Shown: piece after piece, positions 35,940 to 45,640 of the stretch
Numbering within the stretch: position 1 is the stretch's first letter
Layout of the letters: the number at the start of each line of letters is the position of its first letter
Origin: Acinetobacter equi
GTDB lineage: Bacteria; Pseudomonadota; Gammaproteobacteria; Pseudomonadales; Moraxellaceae
Assembly (NCBI RefSeq): GCF_001307195.1
Contig: NZ_CP012808.1
Span: 1,674,001 to 1,738,000, forward strand
Direction of reading: 5' to 3'
Length of the DNA stretch: 64,000 nucleotides
Translations under genes and position numbers: made by a program
Notes under the pieces: model-generated
What the model saw: the letters and a program-made list of their open reading frames with translations, nothing else
The model's database searches: none
What the model was told of the DNA's origin: nothing

Positions 35940-38435
35940 ATGCACGTAAATCATCCAATAAGTAAATTATGCTTAATGATATTGTCGAGTATGTCAGCTT
36001 ACTCTGCGTCTGCGCATGCTGATGATTTGCAATTCAATACTGACCTTTTAGATGTATCTGATAAAAAGAATATTGAACTTGGTTTATTCTCAAAACCAGG
36101 TTACATCATGCCTGGTGATTACTTATTCAAAGTTAATTTAAATAACCAGTATTTAACAGAAAAAAGAATTACATTCTCAACATCAAAAGAAAATGAAAAA
36201 GATACAGTTGCATGTATTACTGAAGATTTAGTCCAAAAATTTGGTTTAACTAAAGAAATTCAGAAAAAATTACAGTGGGATCCTGAAACGGATTGTTTAA
36301 TTCCTGAAAGTCTAGAAGGAATGACTGTTAAGGGTGATTTACCACGTGCAATTGCAAATATTAATATTCCACAAGCATATTTAGAATATCGCAGTGAAAA
36401 CTGGGATCCTGCTGCCATGTGGGATGATGGTATTAGTGGTGCTGTACTTGATTATAACATTGCTGCAAATACAACTTTTAGTCATTTAGAAGGCGAAGGG
36501 AATAGCACATTTATTGGTGCAAATGGTGTTGCAGGATTAAACTTTGGTGCGTGGAGATTACGTGCAGATTGGCAATCGTCATATCAAAAAGTTGATAATA
36601 ACCCACAAGGTGACCAAATAGATTTTAATTGGAATAGGTTTTATGCATATACAGCATTACCATCTATTAAGTCACAACTTGTTTTAGGGGAAAATTACCT
36701 TAGCTCGGATTTATTTGATAGCTTCCGGTTTACTGGTGCTAGCTTAGCATCTGATACTAATATGTTACCACCAAACTTACGTGGTTATGCACCACAAGTT
36801 ACAGGTGTTGCGCAAACTAACGCTCGTGTGGTAATTAGTCAGTTAGGACGTGTTATCTATCAAACACAAGTTCCTGCAGGTCCTTTTAAAATTCAGGATT
36901 TGAATGACAGTGTGAGCGGTACTTTAAACGTACGCGTTGAAGAAGAAGATGGTACAGTCCGTGAATTTGATGTAGATACTGCATCGATTCCATTCTTAAC
37001 TCGTCCTGGTTCATTACGTTATAGAACAGCAGTTGGTCGCCCATCAACATTTGATCATAAATTTCAAGGAGATTACTTCTTTAGTGGAGAGTTTTCATGG
37101 GGTGTATCAAATGGTTGGTCATTATTTGGTGGTACTTTAAATAGTAAAGACTATAACTCTTTATCTGTTGGTGTGGGTCGTGACTTATTAGCACTTGGTG
37201 CAATCTCATTCGATATCACACAATCATTTGCTAATTTAGAAAATGAACAAAATTTAGAAGGTCGTTCTTATCGTATTAACTATGCGAAACGATTTGAAGA
37301 AATGAATAGTTCGATTCAGTTCGCTGGCTACCGTTTCTCTGAACGTGACTTCTTAAGTATGAATGACTTTTTGGCGTTGAATGGTGAAGTGCCAACACGT
37401 CGCGGTCGTAGTAAAGAAATGTATAACGTTTCTTTAAGCCAAAATATTCCTTCATGGAAAACATCAATAAGTTTGAACTTAAACCATCAAACTTATTGGG
37501 ATGCTGATGCTCGTGATTATTATAATGTTTCGATCAATAAAACATTAAGTATGGGTTCAATTAAAAATGCGAACTTATCATTAACGGGTTATCAAAACAA
37601 AGCAGATACTCGTGATACAGGTGCATTCTTATCATTGAGTTTGCCATTAGATACAGGTGCTCGTGTAAGTTATTCTGTTGCACACGATGACAATGATACA
37701 CGTCATCAAGTGAGTTATTTTGATCGCCTTAATAATACAACAAGCTATCAAGTTAACTCAAACTTCTCTAATGCGGCTAATTCAGCTGGCGCATTTGTAT
37801 CTCATACTGGTGGTCGCGTTCAAGTCACTGCTAACGTAAGCCATGTTCAAAGCAGATATACGTCAATTGGTGGTAGTTCTCAAGGGGGAATTACATTGAC
37901 GGCTCGCGGTGTTGATTTCCATCGTACGAATAGTATGGGTGGCACACGTGTAATGCTAGATACCGATAAAATTTCAGGTATTCCTATTAGTGGTAATGGT
38001 GTTGCAACCAAGTCAAACTATTTTGGTAAAGCTGTTGTTACAGATGTTGCAAACTATACGCGTAATAAGATCAACGTTGATGTTAATAAACTGCCAAAAA
38101 ATGCAGAAGTTGTAGATTCAGTTTTACAAACAAGCTTAACGCAAGGTGCAATTGGTTATCACCAGCTCAATATTATTGCTGGTGAGAAAAAGATGGTGAC
38201 TTTAGCTCTAAGTGATGGTGGCTATGTTCCATTTGGTACACCAGTTATGGATAGTCGTGGTCGTAGTGTTGGTATGGTTGATGATAGTGGTATGGCATAT
38301 CTAGGTGGTATTAACTTAGGTACGAAAATGACTGCTCAATTGGGCAATGGTCAAGATTGTACGATCACATTTACTGAAAGTAACTTGGCAAAAGATGAAA
38401 ATGATGCGTTATTATGTGAAATTAATAGTAATTAA
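35940..38435 (+). CDS. Fimbrial outer-membrane usher
   Basis: An 831-aa protein of the FimD/PapC family, forming the 24-strand pore through which the pilus is assembled. The signal peptide ends at SASAHA. The N-terminal chaperone-binding domain begins DLQFNTDLLDV. The barrel and plug follow, with LRGYAPQVTGVAQTNARV, VPAGPFKIQDL and PGSLRYRTAVGRP as usher signatures. Near the C-terminus, VPFGTPVMDSRGRSVGMVDDSG is the usual closing domain. Length and ends are complete. Confidence 0.95.
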   Translation: MHVNHPISKLCLMILSSMSAYSASAHADDLQFNTDLLDVSDKKNIELGLFSKPGYIMPGDYLFKVNLNNQYLTEKRITFSTSKENEKDTVACITEDLVQKFGLTKEIQKKLQWDPETDCLIPESLEGMTVKGDLPRAIANINIPQAYLEYRSENWDPAAMWDDGISGAVLDYNIAANTTFSHLEGEGNSTFIGANGVAGLNFGAWRLRADWQSSYQKVDNNPQGDQIDFNWNRFYAYTALPSIKSQLVLGENYLSSDLFDSFRFTGASLASDTNMLPPNLRGYAPQVTGVAQTNARVVISQLGRVIYQTQVPAGPFKIQDLNDSVSGTLNVRVEEEDGTVREFDVDTASIPFLTRPGSLRYRTAVGRPSTFDHKFQGDYFFSGEFSWGVSNGWSLFGGTLNSKDYNSLSVGVGRDLLALGAISFDITQSFANLENEQNLEGRSYRINYAKRFEEMNSSIQFAGYRFSERDFLSMNDFLALNGEVPTRRGRSKEMYNVSLSQNIPSWKTSISLNLNHQTYWDADARDYYNVSINKTLSMGSIKNANLSLTGYQNKADTRDTGAFLSLSLPLDTGARVSYSVAHDDNDTRHQVSYFDRLNNTTSYQVNSNFSNAANSAGAFVSHTGGRVQVTANVSHVQSRYTSIGGSSQGGITLTARGVDFHRTNSMGGTRVMLDTDKISGIPISGNGVATKSNYFGKAVVTDVANYTRNKINVDVNKLPKNAEVVDSVLQTSLTQGAIGYHQLNIIAGEKKMVTLALSDGGYVPFGTPVMDSRGRSVGMVDDSGMAYLGGINLGTKMTAQLGNGQDCTITFTESNLAKDENDALLCEINSN

Positions 38436-38446
38436 GGGGTAATTTA

Positions 38447-39223
38447 ATGAAACAGATGAATGGTAAAGGTCAAGTGAAAAGTTTATTGGCAAAAGTAACT
38501 ATGCTGGGGTTAGCATGTGTAACTACATTTGCACATAGTGCTGTTGCATTAGATCGAACACGTATTATTTTTAATGGCTCGAATAATTCAGTGTCATTAT
38601 CGGTCAGTAATAAAAATGCAAATCTACCGTATTTGGCACAAGCATGGTTGGAAAATGAAAATTTAGAAAAAGCAACTACTCCATTTGCTGTGTTACCGCC
38701 ATTACAACGTTTAGAGCCATCTCAAACAAGTCAGATTCGTGTTGAAGCAGTAGAAAGTCGAATTGCATCTTTGCCACAAGATCGTGAAAGTTTGTTCTAT
38801 TTTAATTTACGTGAAGTACCACCAAAAAGCGATAAACCAAACGTTTTACAAATTGCTTTACAAAGTAAAATTAAATTATTTTATCGTCCAAAAGGTATTG
38901 AGTTAACACCAACTGAAATTAGCAATACGCCTTGGCAAGAAAAACTTATATTGCTTAAGCGTGGTGAGCAAGTTATTGCACAAAACCCAACGCCTTACTA
39001 TACAACGATTATTTCAGTGAAAAAATCAAGAGATGCAAAACCAATTGATGATACTGATGCCATTATGATTGCACCATTTTCTGAAGCAAAATTTCCGATA
39101 ACAGCAAAAGAAATGGGTAATTCTCCAGTATTAACTTATATCAATGATTACGGTGGTACACCAAAATTGCAATATCAATGCCAAGCAGATAGCTGCCAAC
39201 TGGTTAAAAAAGCGAAAGAGTGA
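38447..39223 (+). CDS. Periplasmic fimbrial chaperone
   Basis: A 258-aa PapD-like protein. The signal peptide is about 35 residues long (ending near HSAVA). The mature part begins LDRTRIIFNGSNNSVSLSVSN, with the subunit-binding Arg in TRIIF. It has PPLQRLEPSQTSQIRVE and LFYFNLREVPP, typical of the two immunoglobulin-like domains. It follows the usher by 11 bp with a GGGGTAA ribosome site. It folds and delivers the pilins of this operon. Confidence 0.93.
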   Translation: MKQMNGKGQVKSLLAKVTMLGLACVTTFAHSAVALDRTRIIFNGSNNSVSLSVSNKNANLPYLAQAWLENENLEKATTPFAVLPPLQRLEPSQTSQIRVEAVESRIASLPQDRESLFYFNLREVPPKSDKPNVLQIALQSKIKLFYRPKGIELTPTEISNTPWQEKLILLKRGEQVIAQNPTPYYTTIISVKKSRDAKPIDDTDAIMIAPFSEAKFPITAKEMGNSPVLTYINDYGGTPKLQYQCQADSCQLVKKAKE

Positions 39224-39231
39224 TTAAAAAA

Positions 39232-39831
39232 ATGAATAATGAACATGTGTTTAAAAAGTGTGCAGGAATGCTGCTTGCACTAAGTCTGTGTAGTTCTGTT
39301 TATGCAAGTCAATCTAGCAGTGTAGTGAACGGTATTGCCGGTAATGTGGGTAAACTGCATGTTCATGGTTCATTGACTGAAAGTACCTGTAGTATTGAAA
39401 TGGAATCTTTAGATCAATCTATTAATGTAGGTAATGTTGAAACAGCGGAATTTCAAAATATTGGTGACCGTGCAACACCTACAGCATTTCAAATTCGATT
39501 AAAAGATTGTATGTCTGATAGCACTGAAATGATTGATTTTAAAACAGGTCTTCTGACTTGGAGTACAACTCAACCAGGTGTTAAAGTCCGCTTTTTAGCT
39601 GAAAGTGATGTGCTTAATCCAAATATTGTTCGTGTAAATGGTGCAAAAGGTTTGGGTTTAGAAATTACTGATTTAAATGGTGAATCTGTTGATTTAGGTC
39701 AATTGAGTCGGCCAATTTTAATACCTACACAACAAAGTGTTTTAACGTATTATGTGACGCCAGTCAAAACTGCTTCATTAGAACCAAATGCGTTTGATGC
39801 CCTTATTTCTTTTGAATTGGTTTATGAGTAA
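39232..39831 (+). CDS. Fimbrial subunit (minor pilin)
   Basis: About 199 aa from ATG 39232; a GTG at 39220 overlapping the chaperone stop is a possible alternative. The signal peptide ends at SVYA. GKLHVHGSLTESTCSI and a second Cys in RLKDCMS give the pilin disulfide; the closing strand reads ISFELVYE. It is probably a tip fibrillum or adaptor subunit, by position near the adhesin gene. Confidence 0.85.
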   Translation: MNNEHVFKKCAGMLLALSLCSSVYASQSSSVVNGIAGNVGKLHVHGSLTESTCSIEMESLDQSINVGNVETAEFQNIGDRATPTAFQIRLKDCMSDSTEMIDFKTGLLTWSTTQPGVKVRFLAESDVLNPNIVRVNGAKGLGLEITDLNGESVDLGQLSRPILIPTQQSVLTYYVTPVKTASLEPNAFDALISFELVYE

Positions 39832-39852
39832 TTTGTAAAGTTGAGAATAATC

Positions 39853-40389
39853 ATGAAGAAATTACAGCGGATGAAGTCTATATCTTTATTGAGTTGTGGG
39901 ATTAGTCTTGCTTTAGGCTTATGTTTATCCTCAACTACTCAAGCAAATGATCGTGTTATTAATGTTGTTGGTTTGCTCGTTGCAAAACCTTGTGAAATTA
40001 TTAACACAGAAATTGACGTTAATTTTGATGCGGTGAATACACCTCAGTTAATGAGTGATTCAGCACCAACAAAAGACTTCCAAATTCGTTTAAATAACTG
40101 CCCAAGTTCAAATATTCGTACTAAGTTTGTAGGTGAGGGTGTCGATAACAATCAACTTTTAGGTTTGAGTACTGGTAGTACCGCTCAAGGTGTTGGAATT
40201 CGCTTATATGATGAACAAAATCGAGTGATTCCAATTGGTCAAGACACCGTTGGTGTAAGTGGTGTACCAGGTGTTGTGCATGTACTAAATTTTCATGCGC
40301 AAGTTGCTAAATTATCTGATGCAACAACGGCAGATTTAGTCAGTGGGGCTTTTACAGCAACAGCGACCTATGAAGTTAGTTATGATTAA
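39853..40389 (+). CDS. Fimbrial subunit (minor pilin/adaptor)
   Basis: About 178 aa from ATG 39853 (a TTG at 39841 is the longer option). The signal peptide ends at TTQA. VINVVGLLVAKPCEII and RLNNCPS give the conserved disulfide, with a C-terminal strand TATYEVSYD. It directly precedes the adhesin gene, as adaptor pilins do. Confidence 0.85.
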   Translation: MKKLQRMKSISLLSCGISLALGLCLSSTTQANDRVINVVGLLVAKPCEIINTEIDVNFDAVNTPQLMSDSAPTKDFQIRLNNCPSSNIRTKFVGEGVDNNQLLGLSTGSTAQGVGIRLYDEQNRVIPIGQDTVGVSGVPGVVHVLNFHAQVAKLSDATTADLVSGAFTATATYEVSYD

Positions 40390-40405
40390 AAAATTGGGGT
40401 AAGTG

Positions 40406-41497
40406 ATGAAATTATTTTTAAAGTTATGTTTTTGTATACTTGCAGTAGTTCAATTTACGAAAGCATATGCAATAGATCCAGGTATTTACTGTCTTGATAA
40501 TGCAACAGGGGAGTGGAATCGATTAACTAATAGTACACCACAAATGACACGATTTGTGAACGTTGGTGGACAAATATTTCCTTCTGCTGGTATTGATAAT
40601 AATAATAGGAATGACAGATTTTATAGCCTGACTCCAGCATTTGTACAATGTCGTAATTCCATGGAAGATAATGCCGATTATCAACTACAATTAACGCAAG
40701 TTGCTAGATTAAATAATGCTCAAGATTATAGCCCAGCATTTTTATCTGCTACGAATGCTGTCGCATATGTATATAGAAATAATCGTAATTCTGATACATT
40801 CGATCCGAGATCTAACGGTGCTGGTGCTGGCGGTCCAATTGTATTTCAGATGCAATTACCACCTCGAAATAGTTTAGGTACAGTTCTTATTACTCCAGCA
40901 CTTGCAATTTATCAAGTGGTAAATTCTCAAGTTGTTCCTGCTGGTACATATCTTGGAAATATCACATTTAGTGTGTTAAGAAATGGCGTGGTTCAAGCTA
41001 ATCAACAATTAGTAGTACGATTAGTTACGACGAATGACTTAATTTTTCAACCAGAAACTTGTGTTGTGAATAATGGTCAGCCATTAGAAGTGGACTTAGG
41101 TACAATTGCTGAAGTGGAAATTCCTGTGGGAAGTGGCTTAAACAGTAATTTGACACGAACAATTGATTTAAATTACCAGTGTGATACTAATATCACCTCA
41201 GCTATGCGTGTTCAATTGGTTGGTGAGCCATCAGATTTTTCGACTACTGCAGTTGAAACACGAACAGGAAATGTCTACGGAACAGGTGAAACTATTCAGC
41301 ATTTAGGTATTGAATTTTATAAAGATACAATAGTACTAGCACCAAACTCGGCAAATGGTTTTATGACTCAAATTACCAATGGTGTAGGTAGTGATACTTT
41401 AACAATTGCACCAGTTAAAAGTGCTCAAGCAAACTCAGTAAATTTACCATCAGGATATTTTAATGCGACAGCAACGCTAGTATTTACTACACCATAA
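40406..41497 (+). CDS. Two-domain fimbrial tip adhesin
   Basis: About 363 aa from ATG 40406, with GGGGTAA upstream. The signal peptide ends at KAYA. Residues about 20-210 form an N-terminal receptor-binding region without pilin motifs (GIYCLDNATGEWN at its start). Residues about 215-363 form a pilin domain, beginning FQPETCVVNNGQPLEVDLG, with its second Cys in LNYQCD and the closing strand ATATLVFTTP. Last gene of the operon. The receptor is unknown. Confidence 0.88.
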   Translation: MKLFLKLCFCILAVVQFTKAYAIDPGIYCLDNATGEWNRLTNSTPQMTRFVNVGGQIFPSAGIDNNNRNDRFYSLTPAFVQCRNSMEDNADYQLQLTQVARLNNAQDYSPAFLSATNAVAYVYRNNRNSDTFDPRSNGAGAGGPIVFQMQLPPRNSLGTVLITPALAIYQVVNSQVVPAGTYLGNITFSVLRNGVVQANQQLVVRLVTTNDLIFQPETCVVNNGQPLEVDLGTIAEVEIPVGSGLNSNLTRTIDLNYQCDTNITSAMRVQLVGEPSDFSTTAVETRTGNVYGTGETIQHLGIEFYKDTIVLAPNSANGFMTQITNGVGSDTLTIAPVKSAQANSVNLPSGYFNATATLVFTTP

Positions 41498-41512
41498 AAA
41501 TCGTAGTTTATT

Positions 41513-41551
41513 AAAAGTGGATTAAGAATTGATTCTTAATCCACTTTTTTA
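41513..41551 (+). terminator. Fimbrial operon terminator
   Basis: A perfect 16-17 bp stem (AAAAGTGGATTAAGAA with its complement) and T run, just after the adhesin gene. Confidence 0.92.
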
Positions 41552-41839
41552 TATTTAATGTGAAATGATTGATTATACAAAAGATATATTTTGAGTATGT
41601 GTTTATAAGATATTAGTGGAATTTATGACCGAACTGTTTGAATATAAAAGAGATAATAGAAGTATATTTATAAAAATAAGTAGACATAAAAAATGATACA
41701 TAAATTTTAAGTTTTATTTAGAAGAATTGAATTAAATCAGTAGCTAAAACAAACATTTTTTGGGATATATATAAGCAATTTTTAAATAATGCTTTGTGTG
41801 GAAATACGTCCCATTAAGATATTGATTGAATAGTTACCC

Positions 41840-42043
41840 ATGATTCACACAATAAAAAAATATTTAATTAACCTGAATCGCGGATAAGAAAAAGACTCGG
41901 CTTTAAAAGTCCGTCAGGTATTATGGCAACAACATGGTGTTGCACTTCAAATGCTAATTTAAGAACAAAAAATGAGCTTTATTTAACTCGCAATGATAAA
42001 GATTCCTCAAGATCAAGGATTATATTTCCTTGAGCAGGATTAG
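41840..42043 (+). pseudogene. Possible decayed small gene
   Basis: From ATG 41840 one frame reads a protein-like sequence (EKDSALKVRQVLWQQHGVAL and IPQDQGLYFLEQD) interrupted by three in-frame TAA codons before TAG 42041-42043. The absence of any frame change suggests point-mutation decay of a ~67-codon gene. Family not recognised. It could also be chance. Confidence 0.3.
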
Positions 42044-42079
42044 GGTTAAATAATATAAAATAGTATTTTAATGCTAAAA

Positions 42080-42110
42080 AAAACAGCCAAATATATTGGC
42101 TGTTTTAATA
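42080..42110 (-). terminator. Terminator after flotillin-like gene
   Basis: Stem AAAACAGCCAA/TTGGCTGTTTT with a 5-base loop; the minus strand continues into a T run. Confidence 0.8.
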
Positions 42111-42124
42111 AAAATTATTTTAAC

Positions 42125-43831
42125 TTATGCATCATGTTTTGGTTTTAGGCTTTGAGTTAAACCATTAATATCGCCACCTTGAATACCCAGCTCATTCATT
42201 AAACTATCAATAAGCGGTGCTTGAGAGCGGTAGCGTAGAGCACTATTTACAACTTGATCAGATAAAGCAACTTGACCTTGTTCAGAAGAAGCTTCTGAAT
42301 TTCCTGATGAAACACCACCTAAGCCATTAACCTGTAATATTTTAATATCATCAATGTTTTCCATTGGTTTAACACTTTCACGAATAATTTCAGGTAAGTA
42401 TTTCAGCATTGCCAAACGAATTTGCATTTCAACTTGTTCAGATGATAGAACGTTATTTGCTTCATTGACAGCACGTGTACCTTCAGCATCAACTTGGTAT
42501 TGTTTTTCCATTGCTTCAGCCAGTAATAATTTAGCATCTGCTTCACCTTTTGCCTTTAAGCGAACTTGTTCAGCTTCGGCTTGTGCTGCAATACGAATTG
42601 CTTCTGCCTCATCTGCTGCTGCTTGTTTGCCAGCTTCAGCAGCAACAGTAATTGCAATAGCATCTTTTTCAGCTTTTTCTTTTGCAGAAACAAGTTCAAC
42701 TGCTTTTTGACGTTCAGCTTGTTGAATTTGTCTAACAGTTACAACTTCTTCTTCTGCTTTAACTGCTTGTGCACGAGCTAAATCTGCTTGAGCTTTTGCC
42801 TCAGATTCGGCACGTGATTTTTCAGCAATAGCAATTGCACGATCTTGTTCAGCAAGTTCAATAGTTTTCTTTTGTTCAACTTGTGCTTTTTGAATAAGCT
42901 GTGATTTTTGAATATTTTCATTCTCAACATCACGTGCAGCTGCAATGCGCTTTAAGTCAACTTCACGATCTGCAGCAATTCTTGCTTCTTCAGCTTCACG
43001 TTTTTTAGCGGCTTCTTGTGCTGCAATTTCAGCTAATTGTTCTGCACGACGAATAGAAATTTCACGTTCTTGTTGAAGCTTTGCATATTCTTCTTCACGA
43101 ATAATTTGTAATTTTGCTTGTTCTGCTTCTAAATTTTTAGTCTTAATCGCTAAATCAGCATCTTGTTCAATATGATTACGTTTACGACGACGGTCTTCAA
43201 TGGTTTCAGTAAGCTTTGTTAAACCTTCAGCATCGAAAGCATTTTGTGGGTTAAAGTATTTAAAACCAGTTTGATCAAGACCTGTTAATGAAACAGTTTC
43301 TAATTCAAGACCATTTTTATGTAAGTCTTCAGAAACGACTTGCTGTACCTTTTGAACGAAATCAACACGTTTTTCATGTAATTCTTCCATTGCCATTTCC
43401 GCAGCTACAGCGCGCAATGAGTCAACAAACTTACCTTCCACTAAGTTTTTTAGCTCATTAGGAGACATTGTTTTTTGTCCTAATGTTTGTGCTGCAGTTG
43501 CAATGGAGTCCGCTGTTGGTTTTACACGAACATAGAATTCAGCCATTACATCTACACGCATACGATCACGTGTAATCAATGCTTGATCATCTGCACGACG
43601 AACTTCTAAACGAAGTGTGTTCATGTTTACAGGAATAGTTTCGTGAAGGATAGGAAGTACAATTGCACCGCCACCTAAAATGACTTTTTCCCCACCAAAA
43701 CCTGTACGAACAAAAGAAATTTCTTTACTTGAACGTCGGTAAAGACGTGCTAAAATAAAGCCTATAATAAGTAATGCAATAAAAATTGCAACAGCACTGA
43801 CTAAAATGCTGTTAGATAAAAAATTAATCAT
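42125..43831 (-). CDS. Flotillin-like (YqiK type) SPFH protein
   Basis: A 568-aa protein. One N-terminal membrane helix (residues about 8-28) is followed by an SPFH/band-7 domain (about 35-210), then a very long Ala/Glu/Lys/Gln-rich coiled coil (about 215-450; EAARIAADREVDLK-like repeats) and a C-terminal tail. Bacterial flotillins oligomerise at the inner face of the membrane and organise membrane domains. It follows the OB-fold membrane protein gene by 47 bp, the yqiJ-yqiK arrangement known from E. coli, so the two likely act together. Confidence 0.9.
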   Translation of the reverse strand: MINFLSNSILVSAVAIFIALLIIGFILARLYRRSSKEISFVRTGFGGEKVILGGGAIVLPILHETIPVNMNTLRLEVRRADDQALITRDRMRVDVMAEFYVRVKPTADSIATAAQTLGQKTMSPNELKNLVEGKFVDSLRAVAAEMAMEELHEKRVDFVQKVQQVVSEDLHKNGLELETVSLTGLDQTGFKYFNPQNAFDAEGLTKLTETIEDRRRKRNHIEQDADLAIKTKNLEAEQAKLQIIREEEYAKLQQEREISIRRAEQLAEIAAQEAAKKREAEEARIAADREVDLKRIAAARDVENENIQKSQLIQKAQVEQKKTIELAEQDRAIAIAEKSRAESEAKAQADLARAQAVKAEEEVVTVRQIQQAERQKAVELVSAKEKAEKDAIAITVAAEAGKQAAADEAEAIRIAAQAEAEQVRLKAKGEADAKLLLAEAMEKQYQVDAEGTRAVNEANNVLSSEQVEMQIRLAMLKYLPEIIRESVKPMENIDDIKILQVNGLGGVSSGNSEASSEQGQVALSDQVVNSALRYRSQAPLIDSLMNELGIQGGDINGLTQSLKPKHDA

Positions 43832-43878
43832 TGGACTTGTCTCTGTTTTTTGTATTAATAAAACTGTATAAAAGTAGT

Positions 43879-44523
43879 TTAGTAACCAGGTGCTTTCGCT
43901 TGATAACCAACGCTGGTTCTTTGGGTTAAAATGACTGCTTGTCCTTCAATAAATACTTCATCTATTTCAGGTTCTACAAGTACATAATGTGTTAGACCAT
44001 GTATATCTTTTACTTTTGCTTGTGCAGGATAAGATTGGCGTGCTTCACCTAAAATAATAATGCCTGTTAAGCCTATTAAATCGTCGCTGTGAATTGCGGT
44101 TGTTTCATCTTGGGGGAGAATTTTAGTGATTATTTTTGCACTTTGCCTCACAAGCGGCATACATAAAAAAAAGCAAATAGGAGAAATTATCCAGCCGCTT
44201 AACATTGTATGTGTCAGATTAAAAATAATGCCTTGAATAAAAAATCCACTAAGACTATAAACAGTTAAAAAAATGATGAGCCATACAAATAGGGGAACTT
44301 TACCTAAATAAAGCCAATCAAATACTTTAGCAATATAGCTATAATCTGAATCTAAATTAATTTCGGCTTGATGACCTACATTATCAGGAAGGAACTGATC
44401 TAAAAAACCTTGAGAGCCACCACCAAGAAGGGTCATACAAATTTCAAATATACCAAATAGCAACATTAGACACAGACTGATGCTAAAAATGATATTCGAA
44501 GGGTGTAAAAATAACTCCCACAT
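43879..44523 (-). CDS. YqiJ-like membrane protein with OB-fold (NfeD-like) tail
   Basis: A 214-aa protein with about 4 membrane segments (near residues 10-30, 73-95, 100-125 and a further short one), followed by a C-terminal soluble domain. That domain contains LIGLTGIIILGEARQSYPAQAKVKD and EGQAVILTQ, the OB-fold pattern that accompanies flotillins. It is first in the operon with the flotillin-like gene. The function is presumed to be membrane organisation, by family. Confidence 0.85.
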   Translation of the reverse strand: MWELFLHPSNIIFSISLCLMLLFGIFEICMTLLGGGSQGFLDQFLPDNVGHQAEINLDSDYSYIAKVFDWLYLGKVPLFVWLIIFLTVYSLSGFFIQGIIFNLTHTMLSGWIISPICFFLCMPLVRQSAKIITKILPQDETTAIHSDDLIGLTGIIILGEARQSYPAQAKVKDIHGLTHYVLVEPEIDEVFIEGQAVILTQRTSVGYQAKAPGY

Positions 44524-44773
44524 GTTTGTTTGTCTCTATAATTTTGTTTTATATGGATATATATAATCTTTGATTATTTTGAATATCATACAAAGATAAT
44601 ATTTATTTGTGCAGATATTATAATCAATAACATACTAAAAATGTAAAGATTATATTAATAATTATGCATGTTTTTAACGATTTTTTAGGTTTAGTGTGAG
44701 TGTGATAAATAAAATAACTCTTATTTTAGAATTATTTTAAAGAATATATTAATAATTAAATTGAATTTTATGT

Positions 44774-45316
44774 TTAAAGTAAACTTGTTTGTATGCGTAC
44801 TTTCATCTCTAATGATTGTTGAATAATAAATGATTTCATCCAAAAGATTTGTTCACCCATTGGATTAATTTTAATCGCGGTATTTAAAAACTCCATTGAA
44901 GGAAGATTAAATAATTGTTTTTCAATCGCAAGTTGTAATTGATCTGTTGTTGCTGCTAGAGGCATCTCAATTGTGTGAAATGCTTTTGGAAAATTATAAA
45001 ATGCATAAAGTAAGTTAAACGCACGTTGATCGCCTTTTAAATTTCCAGCACCAATTTCATAGCTACGATCTTGATTGCTATGTGTAACTCCAATCATAAA
45101 CTGCCATTGATTATCCGAAAGTCGTAGACCAAATTGAAGACCTAATTGATCTGAGCTGTAATCATGTTGAATAAAATTATTTAGTGCTGAGCCAGCATCA
45201 TTGAATGCTTCTTGTAATACCAGCATGTGTTGCTGATGTTGATAGATAAAACCTGCCAAGCCTGATTGTTCAAGAAGCTTTTTTAGGGTTTCAATATCAA
45301 AATGGCTATATGGCAT
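44774..45316 (-). CDS. Hypothetical protein, 180 aa
   Basis: A soluble protein with no signal peptide (MPYSHFDIETLKKLLEQSG). It has a central beta-rich stretch (LGLQFGLRLSDNQWQFMIGVTH) and C-terminal helices. No known family is recognised. It is monocistronic, with about 250 bp to the yqiJ-type gene and 320 bp to cysD on its other side. Codon use and clean ends support a real gene. Confidence 0.65.
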   Translation of the reverse strand: MPYSHFDIETLKKLLEQSGLAGFIYQHQQHMLVLQEAFNDAGSALNNFIQHDYSSDQLGLQFGLRLSDNQWQFMIGVTHSNQDRSYEIGAGNLKGDQRAFNLLYAFYNFPKAFHTIEMPLAATTDQLQLAIEKQLFNLPSMEFLNTAIKINPMGEQIFWMKSFIIQQSLEMKVRIQTSLL

Positions 45317-45640
45317 AACGAGCTAACTTAATAGATGATTTATATTATGACTTTAAACACGAAATTTGGTTTTTAATAGAGTTTTTTCATATAAATTTAC
45401 GATGAACTTATCTATTTTATTTATGTCTATAATAGAAGAATATTCGCAATATAAAACAATATTATGATTATAAAAATATGAGTCAATTTAGCTCATAAGG
45501 AATATCAAAAAACCTTTATATGATGAAATTGCATATCAATATAATAAAACAAGCAATAGTGTGGATAACTAAATCACTATAATGAATATTAATTTTCAAA
45601 AGTGTCATAAGTACACGTAATTTCTAAGCTGGTGTTGTCC
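45317..45640. other. Divergent control region upstream of cysD
   Basis: 324 bp, A/T-rich, between the divergent 180-aa gene and cysD. It must hold the cysDN promoter. I cannot identify a CysB site with confidence. Confidence 0.4.

Noticed and set aside
42354-42781. Plus-strand frames inside the flotillin-like gene
   Set aside because: They are antisense to the repetitive Ala/Glu coiled-coil codons and have no family features.
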